A DNA stretch of 64,000 bases from Agrococcus sp. ARC_14. Lineage in GTDB: Bacteria; Actinomycetota; Actinomycetes; Actinomycetales; Microbacteriaceae. The position numbers were made by a program, and so were the translations under genes. A model generated the notes under the pieces. The model was not told where the DNA came from. It made no database searches and saw nothing but the letters and a program-made list of their open reading frames with translations. Each line of letters begins with the position of its first letter. Position 1 is the stretch's first letter. The DNA is taken from the NCBI RefSeq assembly GCF_022436485.1, contig NZ_JAKUDO010000001.1:248001-312000 (forward strand). Direction: 5' to 3'. Positions 47,090-57,606 of the stretch are shown one piece after another.

Positions 47090-49045
47090 ATGAGCGAGCA
47101 CACGGAGCACACGGTCGGCGGGCACGACGACTCGACGGATGCCGAGCGCGAGCAGCGGGGGATCCGGCACGGGATCGAGGCGACACGGACGCTGCATCCG
47201 GCGCTCGATGCGCCGCCGACGCCGGCCGACGACGACAGCGACGACCCGCGTCCGCTCGACAAGGTCGTCTTCGGCGTCGCCGCGGCGGTCGCCCTCGGCT
47301 TCGTGCTGTGGGGGGCGTTGGGCACCCAGTCGCTCAGCGACGCATCCGGCGCAGGGCTCGAGTGGGTCGTGCACAACACCGGCTGGCTCTTCGCCCTGGC
47401 GGCATCCGGCTTCGTGATCTTCATCATCTGGATCGCGCTCAGCCGCTACGGCCGCATCCCGCTCGGCGACGACGGCGAGACACCAGAGTTCAGCACCGTG
47501 TCGTGGATCGCGATGATGTTCTCAGCCGGCATGGGCATCGGCCTGGTCTTCTACGGCGTCACCGAGCCGGTCAGCCACCTCATCGCTCCGCCGCCCGGCA
47601 CCGGCGGCGGCACCGACACCGAGGCCGTGCGCACGGCGATGGCGACCACCATGTTCCACTGGTCGCTGCATCCGTGGGCGATCTACTCGGTCGTTGGCCT
47701 CGCGCTCGCCTACAGCGTGTTCCGCAAGCGCCGCTCGCTGCTGATCTCCTCGGCCTTCACGGCGCTGGTCGGCACGCGCGTGGTCGAGGGGCCGCTGGGC
47801 CGCGCGATCGACATCTTCGCGATCTTCGCCACGCTGTTCGGCTCCGCCACCTCGCTCGGCATCGGCGCGCTGCAGATCGGCTCCGGCCTGCAGATCGTCG
47901 CAGGCCTCGACGAGGTCTCGAACGCGCTGCTGATCGGCATCATCGCGGTGCTCACCGCCCTGTTCGTGATCTCGGCGGTCTCGGGAGTCTCGCGTGGCAT
48001 CAAGTGGCTCTCGAACACCAACATGGTGCTCGCCGGCCTGCTGGCGCTGTTCGTCTTCGTGGTCGGCCCGACGATCTTCATCCTCAACCTGCTGCCCACC
48101 ACGATCGCCGGCTACTTCGAGCAGATCGCCGTGATGTCCTCGCGCACCGAGGCCGCGGGCGGCCAAGAGGTCGCCGACTGGCTCTCGAGCTGGACCATCT
48201 TCTACTGGGCGTGGTGGATCAGCTGGACGCCCTTCGTCGGCATGTTCATCGCCCGCATCTCGCGCGGCCGCACCGTGCGCCAGTTCGTCACCGGCGTGCT
48301 CGTCGCCCCCACGCTCGTCTCGCTCGTGTGGTTCGCCGTCTTCGGCGGGCTGGGCATCGATCTGTCGCTCTCCGGCGTCGACCTCGGCACGGATGGCGCC
48401 GAGGAGGCCGTGCTCTTCACGGCGCTCGGCGAGCTGCCATGGGCGCAGATCACGGCGATCGTGGTGATGGTGCTCGTGGCGATCTTCTTCGTCTCGGGCG
48501 CCGACGCCGCATCCATCGTCATGGGCACGCTCTCGCACCGCGGCTCGCTCAAGCCGCACCGCGGCACGGTGGTGCTGTGGGGCGTCACGATGGGCGCGGT
48601 CGCCGCGATCATGCTGCTGCTCGGCGGTGAGGATGCGCTCGACGGCCTGCAGCAGATCACCATCATCGCTGCGCTGCCCTTCGTGCTCGTCATGGTCGGG
48701 CTTGCGATCGCGCTCGCGCGCGACCTGTCGCAGGATCCGGTCGTCGTGCGCCGCGCATACGCTGCGGCGGCGGTCGAGCACGCGGTGGTCTACGGCGTCA
48801 CCGAGCACGGCGACGACTTCCAGCTCACGGTCGGTCAGTCGCCGCCAGGCGAGGGCGTCGGCGAGCTCGTGACGACGCAGCCGGTCGAGGAGCTGCCCGA
48901 GGCCGAGGCGGCCGCGGCGCGCGACGAGCCCGAGCCGCAGACGGATGCGTCCTCGGAGGAGCGAGCGGATGCGTCAGCGGACCACGACCCCGATGGCTCC
49001 GGTGCCGCGCCCGAAGCGGGCCGCCCGCCGCAGCCGTCGCCGTAG
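47090..49045 (+). CDS. BCCT-family transporter
   Basis: The 651-residue protein has 12 hydrophobic helices and the BCCT signature FYWAWWISWTPFVGMFIARISRGRTVRQF, which includes the substrate-binding tryptophan box. The family (BetP, OpuD, CaiT) imports betaine, choline, ectoine or carnitine with Na+ or H+. The polar N-terminal tail (about 60 residues, acidic) and the acidic C-terminal 90 residues are cytoplasmic and could sense osmotic state. Substrate cannot be assigned. The 121-bp upstream gap is very GC-rich with no recognised riboswitch. Confidence 0.9.
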   Translation: MSEHTEHTVGGHDDSTDAEREQRGIRHGIEATRTLHPALDAPPTPADDDSDDPRPLDKVVFGVAAAVALGFVLWGALGTQSLSDASGAGLEWVVHNTGWLFALAASGFVIFIIWIALSRYGRIPLGDDGETPEFSTVSWIAMMFSAGMGIGLVFYGVTEPVSHLIAPPPGTGGGTDTEAVRTAMATTMFHWSLHPWAIYSVVGLALAYSVFRKRRSLLISSAFTALVGTRVVEGPLGRAIDIFAIFATLFGSATSLGIGALQIGSGLQIVAGLDEVSNALLIGIIAVLTALFVISAVSGVSRGIKWLSNTNMVLAGLLALFVFVVGPTIFILNLLPTTIAGYFEQIAVMSSRTEAAGGQEVADWLSSWTIFYWAWWISWTPFVGMFIARISRGRTVRQFVTGVLVAPTLVSLVWFAVFGGLGIDLSLSGVDLGTDGAEEAVLFTALGELPWAQITAIVVMVLVAIFFVSGADAASIVMGTLSHRGSLKPHRGTVVLWGVTMGAVAAIMLLLGGEDALDGLQQITIIAALPFVLVMVGLAIALARDLSQDPVVVRRAYAAAAVEHAVVYGVTEHGDDFQLTVGQSPPGEGVGELVTTQPVEELPEAEAAAARDEPEPQTDASSEERADASADHDPDGSGAAPEAGRPPQPSP

Positions 49046-49054
49046 GATGGCCTG

Positions 49055-49489
49055 ATGCGCATGCGAGTCGCCGCCTACGCCCTCATCACGAGGGGTGAGG
49101 GCGACGGGCGCGAGATCCTGCTGCCGCACTGGAACGAGAGCGGCATGAGCGGATGGACGCTGCCGGGCGGCGGTGTCGAGCCGGGCGAGCACCCGGCCGA
49201 CGGCGCCGTGCGGGAGGTCAAGGAGGAGACCGGCTACGACGTGCGGCTCACCGGCTTGTTGGGCGTCGACTCCGCGGTGCTGCCGACGACGGCACGCGGC
49301 GACGAGCTGCAGGCCCTGCGCATCCTCTATCGCGCCGAGATCACCGGCGGCGAGCTCGCGGTCGAGGTCGACGGCACCACCGACGACGTGGCCTGGCACC
49401 AGCTGGCCGCGGTGCCGGAGCTGCGGCACGTGCACGCGGTCGACTGGGCGATCAGCCATCTCGACGACGACGGCAGCCCGCTGCGCTGA
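49055..49489 (+). CDS. Nudix hydrolase
   Basis: The 144-residue protein has the full Nudix box [25 protein letters not shown] (residues 44-68 or nearby), with REVKEETG as the catalytic helix. These enzymes hydrolyse nucleoside diphosphate-linked compounds. The C-terminal [14 protein letters not shown] is a typical Nudix end. TAGGAT (49043-49048), which overlaps the BCCT stop codon, is six bases before ATG 49055, indicating a leaderless transcript. Confidence 0.9.
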   Translation: MRMRVAAYALITRGEGDGREILLPHWNESGMSGWTLPGGGVEPGEHPADGAVREVKEETGYDVRLTGLLGVDSAVLPTTARGDELQALRILYRAEITGGELAVEVDGTTDDVAWHQLAAVPELRHVHAVDWAISHLDDDGSPLR

Positions 49490-49506
49490 CCCGCGCATCC
49501 GCCATC

Positions 49507-49692
49507 ATGCATCCGCTCATCATCATCGGCTTCTGCCTCATGGTCGCCTGCTGCGTCGTGAGCGGCATCGACATCTTCCGCACCATCCGCGAGGGCAGGG
49601 AGCCGGAACGGCGGATGCGCTCGTTCCTGCTCGCCGCCGGGCTGCTGGTGGGCGGCGGGATCCTCGTGATCATCGGTGTCACGCTGCGCTGA
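49507..49692 (+). CDS. Small two-TM membrane protein
   Basis: The 61-residue peptide starts MHPLIIIGFCLMVACCVVSG. It has two hydrophobic helices (about 3-20 and 40-58) joined by a charged hinge (FRTIREGREPERRMR). It begins 17 bases after the Nudix stop and is in the same direction. No ribosome-binding site is visible. The hydrophobic pattern and end before the terminator support it as a real gene, but this is modest evidence. Confidence 0.6.
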   Translation: MHPLIIIGFCLMVACCVVSGIDIFRTIREGREPERRMRSFLLAAGLLVGGGILVIIGVTLR

Positions 49693-49723
49693 GGCGCTGC
49701 GCGGCGACCGCGCACAGACATGA

Positions 49724-49753
49724 CGAAGGCCCCGCCATGTGGCGGGGCCTTCG
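49724..49753. terminator. Bidirectional terminator
   Basis: A perfect 13-bp stem (49724-49736 with 49741-49753) and ATGT loop lie between convergent genes. Confidence 0.88.
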
Positions 49754-49764
49754 GTGTCGTTCGA

Positions 49765-50364
49765 TCAGGCCTGCGGTGAGCCGGCCTCCGGGCCGTCCGC
49801 CAGGCCGCCGGAGGGCTGGCCCGCCGAGCGCGGGGGAGCGTCGACCGCGGTGTCCTCGGCGTCCGGGATCCACAGATCGTCGTCGGCACGGAGCGTCTGC
49901 CATGCGGCGTAGGCGGCGCTGACCACGGCGACGGTGCCCACACCGATGAGCACCCACTGGAACGCGTTCGGGCCGGAGCGCTGCGCCTTGGAGGGCGAGA
50001 CCTCAGGCACCGTCGCGTAGCGGCGCACGTTGTCGATCGCGTGCTTCACGCGGTCGTCCTTGGCGAGCTGTGCCATCGCAGCGAACGAGCCGAGGCCCGT
50101 GGCGATCGCGGGAACGACGGTGCTGTTCCAGCCCTTGGTGGCCTTCGAGAGTCCGTCACGGCCGGCGTCGACACCACGGTGCACGGCGCGCTCGGCGGCA
50201 GGCCGCAGCGACTCGTTGCCGTAGGCACGTGCCTGATCCTTCGCCTGACGGGCGATCTCAGCGGCGTGATTGCTCACGGTCCGCTGCTCAGCCCAGAGCT
50301 TGTCGGCCTGCTTGCGGAGCTTCTTGATCTCCTTCGCGCGCTTGCGCGTGAGTTCGAGTGACAT
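49765..50364 (-). CDS. Hypothetical membrane protein, one TM helix
   Basis: The 199-residue protein is lysine/arginine-rich at the N-terminus (TRKRAKEIKKLRKQADKLWAEQ). It has helical segments with heptad-like character to about residue 115 and a hydrophobic helix near residues 133-155 (FQWVLIGVGTVAVVSAAYAAW). An acidic/proline tail ends it. No known motif is seen. It is transcribed divergently from the cyclophilin gene. A DNA- or RNA-binding role for the basic part is only speculation. Confidence 0.75.
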   Translation of the reverse strand: MSLELTRKRAKEIKKLRKQADKLWAEQRTVSNHAAEIARQAKDQARAYGNESLRPAAERAVHRGVDAGRDGLSKATKGWNSTVVPAIATGLGSFAAMAQLAKDDRVKHAIDNVRRYATVPEVSPSKAQRSGPNAFQWVLIGVGTVAVVSAAYAAWQTLRADDDLWIPDAEDTAVDAPPRSAGQPSGGLADGPEAGSPQA

Positions 50365-50506
50365 GGCTGTCCTTCCGTGGTCGAAGCCTGGGCGTCATCC
50401 TTGCAGGTTTTCCTGGGCACGTCACCCAGTGTCGGGCGGTTTCGCTGTCGTCGAACCGAGCCCCGGAGACCGTCTTCGGAGCGCCCTGCTGTGGGAGGAT
50501 CGACAC

Positions 50507-51046
50507 ATGGCTCACCACACTGCTGTCGCAACGATCCGTACGAATCTCGGCGAGATCAAGGTCAATCTCCTCGGCGACCACGCTCCCACGACCGTCAAGA
50601 ACTTCACCGACCTGGCGACAGGTGCTCGCGAGTGGACGCACCCCGCCACCGGCGAGACGTCGACCGCGCCGCTCTACGACGGTGTGATCTTCCACCGCAT
50701 CATCCCCGACTTCATGATCCAGGGCGGCGACCCGCTCGGTCAGGGCGTCGGCGGCCCGGGCTACCAGTTCGACGACGAGATCCACCCCGACCTCACCTTC
50801 GACGCTCCCTACGTGCTCGCCATGGCGAACGCCGGCAAGATCGCGGGCAAGGGCACGAACGGCTCGCAGTTCTTCATCACTACCATCCCGACGCCGTGGC
50901 TGCAGGGCAAGCACACGATCTTCGGTCTCGTCGAGGACGAGGCGTCGCAGGCCGTCGTCGACGCGATCCAGGCGGTGGCGACCGACGGCCGTGACAAGCC
51001 GCTCGAGGACGTCGTCATCGAGGCCGTCGAGATCCAGCAGGCCTGA
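50507..51046 (+). CDS. Cyclophilin-type peptidyl-prolyl cis-trans isomerase
   Basis: The 179-residue cytoplasmic cyclophilin has FHRIIPDFMIQGGDPLGQGVGGPGY with the catalytic arginine, the GTNGSQFFITT motif and the LQGKHTIFGLV tryptophan/leucine loop. It accelerates X-Pro isomerisation during folding. GGGAGG precedes the ATG by eight bases. It is followed after seven bases by the rhomboid gene. This pairing is common in actinobacteria. Confidence 0.95.
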   Translation: MAHHTAVATIRTNLGEIKVNLLGDHAPTTVKNFTDLATGAREWTHPATGETSTAPLYDGVIFHRIIPDFMIQGGDPLGQGVGGPGYQFDDEIHPDLTFDAPYVLAMANAGKIAGKGTNGSQFFITTIPTPWLQGKHTIFGLVEDEASQAVVDAIQAVATDGRDKPLEDVVIEAVEIQQA

Positions 51047-51053
51047 GCCTTCC

Positions 51054-51920
51054 GTGACCGCATCCGCGCCGGCCGATCGGTGCTACCGGCACCCTGACCG
51101 GGTCAGCTGGGTGCTGTGCTCGCGCTGCGGGCGCACGGTCTGCGGCGAATGCCAGCAGCAGGTGCCCGTGGGCGTCCGCTGCCCCGACTGCGTGCGCGAG
51201 CTCGCGCAGGAGCAGCGCACGCTGCAGCGCGAGACGCGGGTCGCCAACGGCCGCCCGCGCACCGCGGTCGGTGGCCGTGTCCGGCAGTGGCTCGCGCAGC
51301 CGGCACCGGTCACCATCGCGATCATCGCGGTGACGGCGCTCGTCGGCGCGATGCAGATCCTGCCGGGCGACCTGTCGAGCCAGCTCATGTACTTCCTGGG
51401 CTACTCGCTCGTCGAGCCATGGCGCTTCGTCACCTACGCGCTCGTGCACGCGGGGGTGCTGCACTTCGCCTTCAACATGATGGTGCTCTACATGGTCGGC
51501 CCGGCCATCGAGCAGCGCATCGGCAGGCTGCCGTTCCTCGCGGCCTACATCGTGAGCGCCGCGGGCGCGGCGGTCGCGGTCGCCTGGCTCACGCCCATGT
51601 CGGCGGTGGTCGGCGCATCGGGCGCGATCTACGCGCTCTTCGGCATGATGATCGGCATGCAGCGCATGATCGGGCGCGTGCAGCCCGCGCTGCTGGTGAT
51701 GGTCGGCATCAACCTGGTCATCACCTTCATGTTCGGCGGCATCTCGTGGCCGGCGCACGTCGGAGGGCTCGTGATCGGGCTGGCGTTGGGCTTCGGCATC
51801 GGATGGGTGCACAAGCGCATGCGTGGCGACCAGGCCACGAAGGCAGCCTGGCTCGTCATCGGCGGGGTCGCCGTCGTGCTCGCTGCGCTCTTCGCGCTCC
51901 GGATCGCGCTCGTGCTCTGA
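51054..51920 (+). CDS. Rhomboid intramembrane serine protease with N-terminal zinc finger
   Basis: The 288-residue protein starts at GTG 51054. Residues 10-46 hold a B-box-like zinc-binding array (CYRH, CSRC, CGEC, CPDC). The rhomboid domain has about six TM helices with HFAFNM, catalytic serine in GASG (S189) and catalytic histidine in WPAHVGG (H235). It cleaves TM helices of membrane proteins; substrates are unknown. It follows the cyclophilin gene. Confidence 0.93.
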   Translation: MTASAPADRCYRHPDRVSWVLCSRCGRTVCGECQQQVPVGVRCPDCVRELAQEQRTLQRETRVANGRPRTAVGGRVRQWLAQPAPVTIAIIAVTALVGAMQILPGDLSSQLMYFLGYSLVEPWRFVTYALVHAGVLHFAFNMMVLYMVGPAIEQRIGRLPFLAAYIVSAAGAAVAVAWLTPMSAVVGASGAIYALFGMMIGMQRMIGRVQPALLVMVGINLVITFMFGGISWPAHVGGLVIGLALGFGIGWVHKRMRGDQATKAAWLVIGGVAVVLAALFALRIALVL

Positions 51921-51974
51921 GCGTTCTCCACAGGTTTATCCACACCTGGGGAAAACTACACGCGTGTAACTCGA
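51921..51974. promoter_or_regulatory. DnaA box and palindrome between rhomboid and crgA
   Basis: This 54-bp convergent gap contains TTCTCCACA (51924-51932), the perfect DnaA box TTATCCACA (51936-51944) in the loop of a small CAGGT/ACCTG hairpin (51931-51948), and a perfect 12-bp palindrome TACACGCGTGTA (51957-51968). I see no normal terminator. Confidence 0.6.
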
Positions 51975-52238
51975 CTATTTCCAGCGCGTGGTCATGATGA
52001 ACCCGACGAACATCACGGCGAAGCCGATGACGATGTTCCACGAGCCGAGCGACGGGATCGGCAGGGTCGTGCCCGAGATGTAGTAGACGATGACCCACAG
52101 GAACCCGACGATCATGAAGCCGAACATGACGGGCTTGAACCAGGCGGGGTTGCGCTGCGCATCGTGGGGGTTCCGCTCGCGGCCCTTCTTGGGCTTGGCA
52201 GCAGACGCCTTCTCCACGGACTTCTCGCTGGGGCTCAT
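51975..52238 (-). CDS. crgA: Cell division protein CrgA
   Basis: The 87-residue protein has a basic cytoplasmic N-terminus (KSVEKASAAKPKKGRERNP), the conserved NPAWFKPVMFGFMIVGFLWVIVYYISG first TM helix and a second TM (GSWNIVIGFAVMFVGFIMTTRWK). CrgA recruits FtsI and other proteins to the septum in actinobacteria. Its placement between the rhomboid and the sortase genes matches the conserved order near oriC. Confidence 0.95.
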   Translation of the reverse strand: MSPSEKSVEKASAAKPKKGRERNPHDAQRNPAWFKPVMFGFMIVGFLWVIVYYISGTTLPIPSLGSWNIVIGFAVMFVGFIMTTRWK

Positions 52239-52278
52239 GGAACCCCATGGTAATGCAGTCGGGCCCTAGGATTGTTCC

Positions 52279-53025
52279 GTGGCCAGGCAGCAGCGCGAGC
52301 GCCGGCGCCGACCGCGGCGCCGAGCCACGTTCGCGAGCGTTCTCGGCGAGCTGCTGCTCACGGTCGGAGTGCTGGCTCTCGGCTACGCGGGCTGGCAGGT
52401 GTGGTTGGCCGACGCGGTGCTCGGCGGCCAGCAGCAGCAGGCAGCCCAGGTGTTCGCCGCAGAGCTCGGCCCGAACGTGGTGGCCTCGCCGCAGACCGAG
52501 CTGCGCACCGACGAGCCGCCCGCCGAGACGGTGCCGGCAGAGCTCGACTCGTTCGCCGTCATGTACATCCCGCGCCTGGGGGAGTTCGAGCGCACCGTCG
52601 GGCAGGGCACGAGCCGCACGGTGCTCGACTCCCTCGAGCAGGGCCTCGCGCACTACAGCGAATCGGCGATGCCGGGCGAGCTGGGCAACTTCGCCGTCGC
52701 GGGCCACCGCAACGGCCAGGGCGGTCCCTTCACGCACCTCGACGAGATGCGCATCGGCGACCGCATCTACGTGAAGACGGCCGAGGCCTGGTACGTCTAC
52801 GAGTTCCGCAACCACGAGTACGTCGCGCCCACCGGCGTCGGTGTCGTCGCCACAGTGCCGCAGCAGCCCGAGACTCCTGCGGACGGCCGCTACCTGACGC
52901 TCACGACCTGCAACCCCGAGTGGTCGGCCGAGGGCAGGCTCATCGCCTACGCGACGATGGTCGGCTGGCAGCCCGCCTCCGACGGCATGCCCGCCGAGCT
53001 CGCCGAGACGCTCGGGAGGCTCTGA
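52279..53025 (+). CDS. Class E sortase
   Basis: This 248-residue transpeptidase has a basic N-terminus, one TM helix (about 19-43), and a sortase domain with H143 (AGHRNG), the TLTTC motif with catalytic C211, and R220. Class E sortases anchor LAxTG-type proteins to peptidoglycan in high-G+C Gram-positives. No obvious substrate with an LAxTG motif is in the window. TAGGAT (52267-52272) lies six bases before GTG 52279, so the transcript is probably leaderless. It is translationally coupled to the next gene. Confidence 0.93.
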   Translation: MARQQRERRRRPRRRATFASVLGELLLTVGVLALGYAGWQVWLADAVLGGQQQQAAQVFAAELGPNVVASPQTELRTDEPPAETVPAELDSFAVMYIPRLGEFERTVGQGTSRTVLDSLEQGLAHYSESAMPGELGNFAVAGHRNGQGGPFTHLDEMRIGDRIYVKTAEAWYVYEFRNHEYVAPTGVGVVATVPQQPETPADGRYLTLTTCNPEWSAEGRLIAYATMVGWQPASDGMPAELAETLGRL

Positions 53026-53216
53026 TGTACGCAGCCATCTGGCGCGCGCTGCCCGGGCCGTGGCCACTGAGGCTCGTCCTCGCGCTGGCGCTCGTCGCCG
53101 GCGTCGCCTACCTGCTGATCTTCCACGTCTACCCGTGGGTCATGCAGGAGTTCTTCCCCACCCCCGACCCGGTGCTCGACGCATCCGGGCGCGCATCCAT
53201 CTCTGGACTGACATGA
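53025..53216 (+). CDS. Small single-TM membrane protein
   Basis: The 63-residue peptide starts at ATG 53025, overlapping the sortase stop by one base, and ends with an ATGA overlap into the amidotransferase gene. One TM helix (PWPLRLVLALALVAGVAYLLIFH) is followed by a short acidic/Pro tail. Such a gene is found between the sortase and trpG/pabA genes in related actinobacteria. Function is unknown. Being framed by two overlaps makes it credible. Confidence 0.75.
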   Translation: MYAAIWRALPGPWPLRLVLALALVAGVAYLLIFHVYPWVMQEFFPTPDPVLDASGRASISGLT

Positions 53217-53926
53217 CCCGCATCCTCGTCGTCGACAACTTCGACTCCTTCGTCTACACGCTCGCCGGTTACCTCGAGGAGCTCGGCGCAGAGGTCGAGG
53301 TCGTGCGCAACGACGCGGTCGAGGCCTCCACCATCACCGAGTGGGACGCCGTGCTGCTGTCGCCGGGGCCGGGCGCACCCGCCGACGCGGGCGTGTCGAT
53401 CCCGATGGTGCACGCCGCGATCGAGACCGGCACGCCGCTGCTGGGCGTCTGCCTCGGCCACCAGGCGATCGCGGAGGCGCTCGGCGGCGTCGTCACGCAC
53501 GCGCCGGAGCTCATGCACGGCAAGACCAGCCTCGTGACGCACGACGGCACGACGGTCTTCGAGGGGCTGCCGAGCCCGCTCACGGCGACCCGCTACCACT
53601 CGCTCGCCATCGTCGACGGCACGATGCCGGCGATGCTGCGCGTCACGGCGCGCACGCTGCCCGCGGTGACCTCGGCGGGGTCGCTCCCGGATGCGTCGGG
53701 TGCGGATGCGGACGACACGGCCGGTCAGGCAGACGGCGTGATCATGGCGCTCGAGCACCGCGAGGCGCCGGTGTGGGGCGTGCAGTTCCACCCGGAGTCG
53801 GTGCTCACCGAGGGCGGCTACCGGATGCTCGGCAACTGGCTGGAGGCTGCGGGTCTCGCCGGTGCTGCGGAACGGGCCGCTGGCCGCGCGCCACTTGTCA
53901 CGCTGGCGCCGGCTCCTGCGCGATAG
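53213..53926 (+). CDS. Glutamine amidotransferase (PabA/TrpG type)
   Basis: The 237-residue class I amidotransferase has VVDNFDSFVYTLAGYLEELG, the oxyanion loop SPGPGAP, the nucleophile C80 in GVCLGHQAI and the FHPES motif. It provides ammonia for aminodeoxychorismate (folate) or anthranilate (tryptophan) synthesis, and the partner chorismate-binding subunit is not here. A 30-residue acidic insertion (SLPDASGADADDTAGQADG) precedes the last strands. The ATG overlaps the small membrane gene stop. It converges with pknB with no clear terminator. Confidence 0.92.
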   Translation: MTRILVVDNFDSFVYTLAGYLEELGAEVEVVRNDAVEASTITEWDAVLLSPGPGAPADAGVSIPMVHAAIETGTPLLGVCLGHQAIAEALGGVVTHAPELMHGKTSLVTHDGTTVFEGLPSPLTATRYHSLAIVDGTMPAMLRVTARTLPAVTSAGSLPDASGADADDTAGQADGVIMALEHREAPVWGVQFHPESVLTEGGYRMLGNWLEAAGLAGAAERAAGRAPLVTLAPAPAR

Positions 53927-53946
53927 GCGAGGCTAGCCCGACGACC

Positions 53947-55770
53947 TCAGTCGTCGTCGTTCCCGCCGCCGCCGCCGCCACCGTTGCCGCCGCCATTGCC
54001 GCCACCGTTGCCGCCGCCATCCTCGCTCTCGCTGGGCTCGGGGTCCTGGGTGGGCTCGGGCTCCGGCGGGGGCGGGGGCTGGCCGTTGCAGTAGAGCAGC
54101 GTGATCGTGCTGCCCTGCGGGTGGTCGCCAGGTGCGAGCGACTGCTCGACGACGTCGCCGCCCATGCAGCGCAGCGTGAAGCGGCGCTCGACCGTGAGGC
54201 CGAGCTCCTGCATCTGCGATGCCGCTGCGGCGATCGGCTGGCCGGTGACGTCCGGCACGGGCACCAGGCCGTTCGAGAGCACGAGATCGATCGTGGCGCC
54301 CTGCGAGACGTCGGTGCCAGCGCTCGGGTCCGTGCTGATGACCTGATCGGCCGCCACGGTCTCTGATGAGTCGCGAGTGACGTCGCCGACCGTGTATCCC
54401 GCGGCCTCGAGCGCCTGCCTCGCCTGCGCCTCCGTGAGGTTCGTGACGCTCATGAGCGGCGCCGGCGGGGGGCCGTTGGAGACAATCAGCTGCACGGCAG
54501 AGCCGGGCGCGATGTTGACGCCGGCCTCGGGTTCGGAGCGCAGCACGGTGCCTGCCGGGGCCGCGTCGATGGTGCGGCGAACCTCCGGCAGCAGCTCCGC
54601 GCCCTCGACCGCGGCCATCGCCTCTTCCTCCTGCAGGCCGACGACCTCGGGCACAGGCGTCGACAGCCCGGCGATCTCGAGGTTGCCGAGGCTGAACGCC
54701 CAGACGCCAGCACCCACGACGAGCACAGCGATGAGCGCGACCGCGCCCCACAGCCACGCAAGATGCGGCTTGCGGCTGCGCTCTGCTGCTGCAGCAGCCG
54801 CCGCGGTCTCGGGCTCGGCGTCGTCGGCGGCGAGCGCGGCGAACATGGTCGTCGCTGCACCGATCTCGATCGGCGCCGTCTGCGGGCTCTCGAAGGGCAC
54901 GAGGGTGCCGGCGAGCGCGTCGTCGAGCGCCTGCTTGAACTCGGTGGCCGTCTGGAAGCGGTCGTCGCGCGGCTTCAGCAGCGCCTTCTGCACCACCGAG
55001 TCCATCTGCGGCGTGATGCCAGGCGTGATGGATGAGGTGGTCGGCGGCTCCTCGGCGACATGCTGGTAGGCGACGCCGACGGCGGTGTCTGCCTGGAACG
55101 GCGGCTTGCCCGTCAGCAGCTCGAAGAGGATGACGCCCGTGGAGTAGAGGTCGGTGCGGGCATCGACCGACTCGCCGCGCGCCTGCTCCGGCGAGAAGTA
55201 GCCGGCGGTGCCGAGGATCGTGCCGGTCTGGGCGACGTTCGCGCTGGTCTCGCTGACGGCGCGCGCGATGCCGAAGTCCATCACCTTGATCTGGCCGCCG
55301 GGCGTGACCATGACGTTGCCGGGCTTGATGTCGCGGTGCACGATGCCCGCGCGATGCGAGTACTCGAGCGCCGTCAGGATGCCCTTGGTGATGCGCACGG
55401 CCTCTGCCTCGGGCAGCGGACCCTCAGCGATGATGTCCTTCACCATCCGGCCGTCGACGTACTCCATGACGATGTACGGCACAGCGGCGGGCTCGCCCTG
55501 CGGGTCGACGGTGGGCTCCTCGCCGGCGTCGAACACACGCACGACCGTCGGGTGCGACATGCGCGCGGCCGATTGAGCCTCCTGTCGGAAGCGCGTGCGG
55601 AACTCGGGATCCTTCGACAGGTCGGGCTTCAGCAGCTTCACGGCCACCTGGCGGTCGAGGCGGGTGTCGCGAGCGAGATGCACCTGCGCCATGCCGCCCT
55701 GCCCGATGAGATCGCCGATCTCGTAGCGGTCGCCGAGGGTGCGCAGCGACGCGATGATGCTGTCGGTCAA
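53947..55770 (-). CDS. pknB: Serine/threonine protein kinase PknB with three PASTA domains
   Basis: The 607-residue protein has a kinase domain with GQGGMAQV, K45, HRDIKPGN (D147), DFG (165-167) and a TGTILGTAGYFSPE activation segment. A cytoplasmic juxtamembrane region leads to one TM helix (about 337-360) and three PASTA repeats (about 372-437, 440-505 and 508-573). The third contains two cysteines that could form a disulfide. The tail is a Gly/Asn-rich repeat (GGGNGGGNGGGNGG). It senses peptidoglycan fragments and regulates growth and division. It is the last gene of the fhaA operon, 81 bases after pknA. Confidence 0.95.
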   Translation of the reverse strand: MTDSIIASLRTLGDRYEIGDLIGQGGMAQVHLARDTRLDRQVAVKLLKPDLSKDPEFRTRFRQEAQSAARMSHPTVVRVFDAGEEPTVDPQGEPAAVPYIVMEYVDGRMVKDIIAEGPLPEAEAVRITKGILTALEYSHRAGIVHRDIKPGNVMVTPGGQIKVMDFGIARAVSETSANVAQTGTILGTAGYFSPEQARGESVDARTDLYSTGVILFELLTGKPPFQADTAVGVAYQHVAEEPPTTSSITPGITPQMDSVVQKALLKPRDDRFQTATEFKQALDDALAGTLVPFESPQTAPIEIGAATTMFAALAADDAEPETAAAAAAAERSRKPHLAWLWGAVALIAVLVVGAGVWAFSLGNLEIAGLSTPVPEVVGLQEEEAMAAVEGAELLPEVRRTIDAAPAGTVLRSEPEAGVNIAPGSAVQLIVSNGPPPAPLMSVTNLTEAQARQALEAAGYTVGDVTRDSSETVAADQVISTDPSAGTDVSQGATIDLVLSNGLVPVPDVTGQPIAAAASQMQELGLTVERRFTLRCMGGDVVEQSLAPGDHPQGSTITLLYCNGQPPPPPEPEPTQDPEPSESEDGGGNGGGNGGGNGGGGGGGNDDD

Positions 55771-55851
55771 CGCGGCTCCTCACCTCGTGCGTCCAGTCCG
55801 GATGGACCCCGGCTCGCGCAGGGATCGGTCGATTCTACGTCACTCGCCAGA

Positions 55852-57602
<1,751 letters not shown>

Positions 57603-57606
<4 letters not shown>

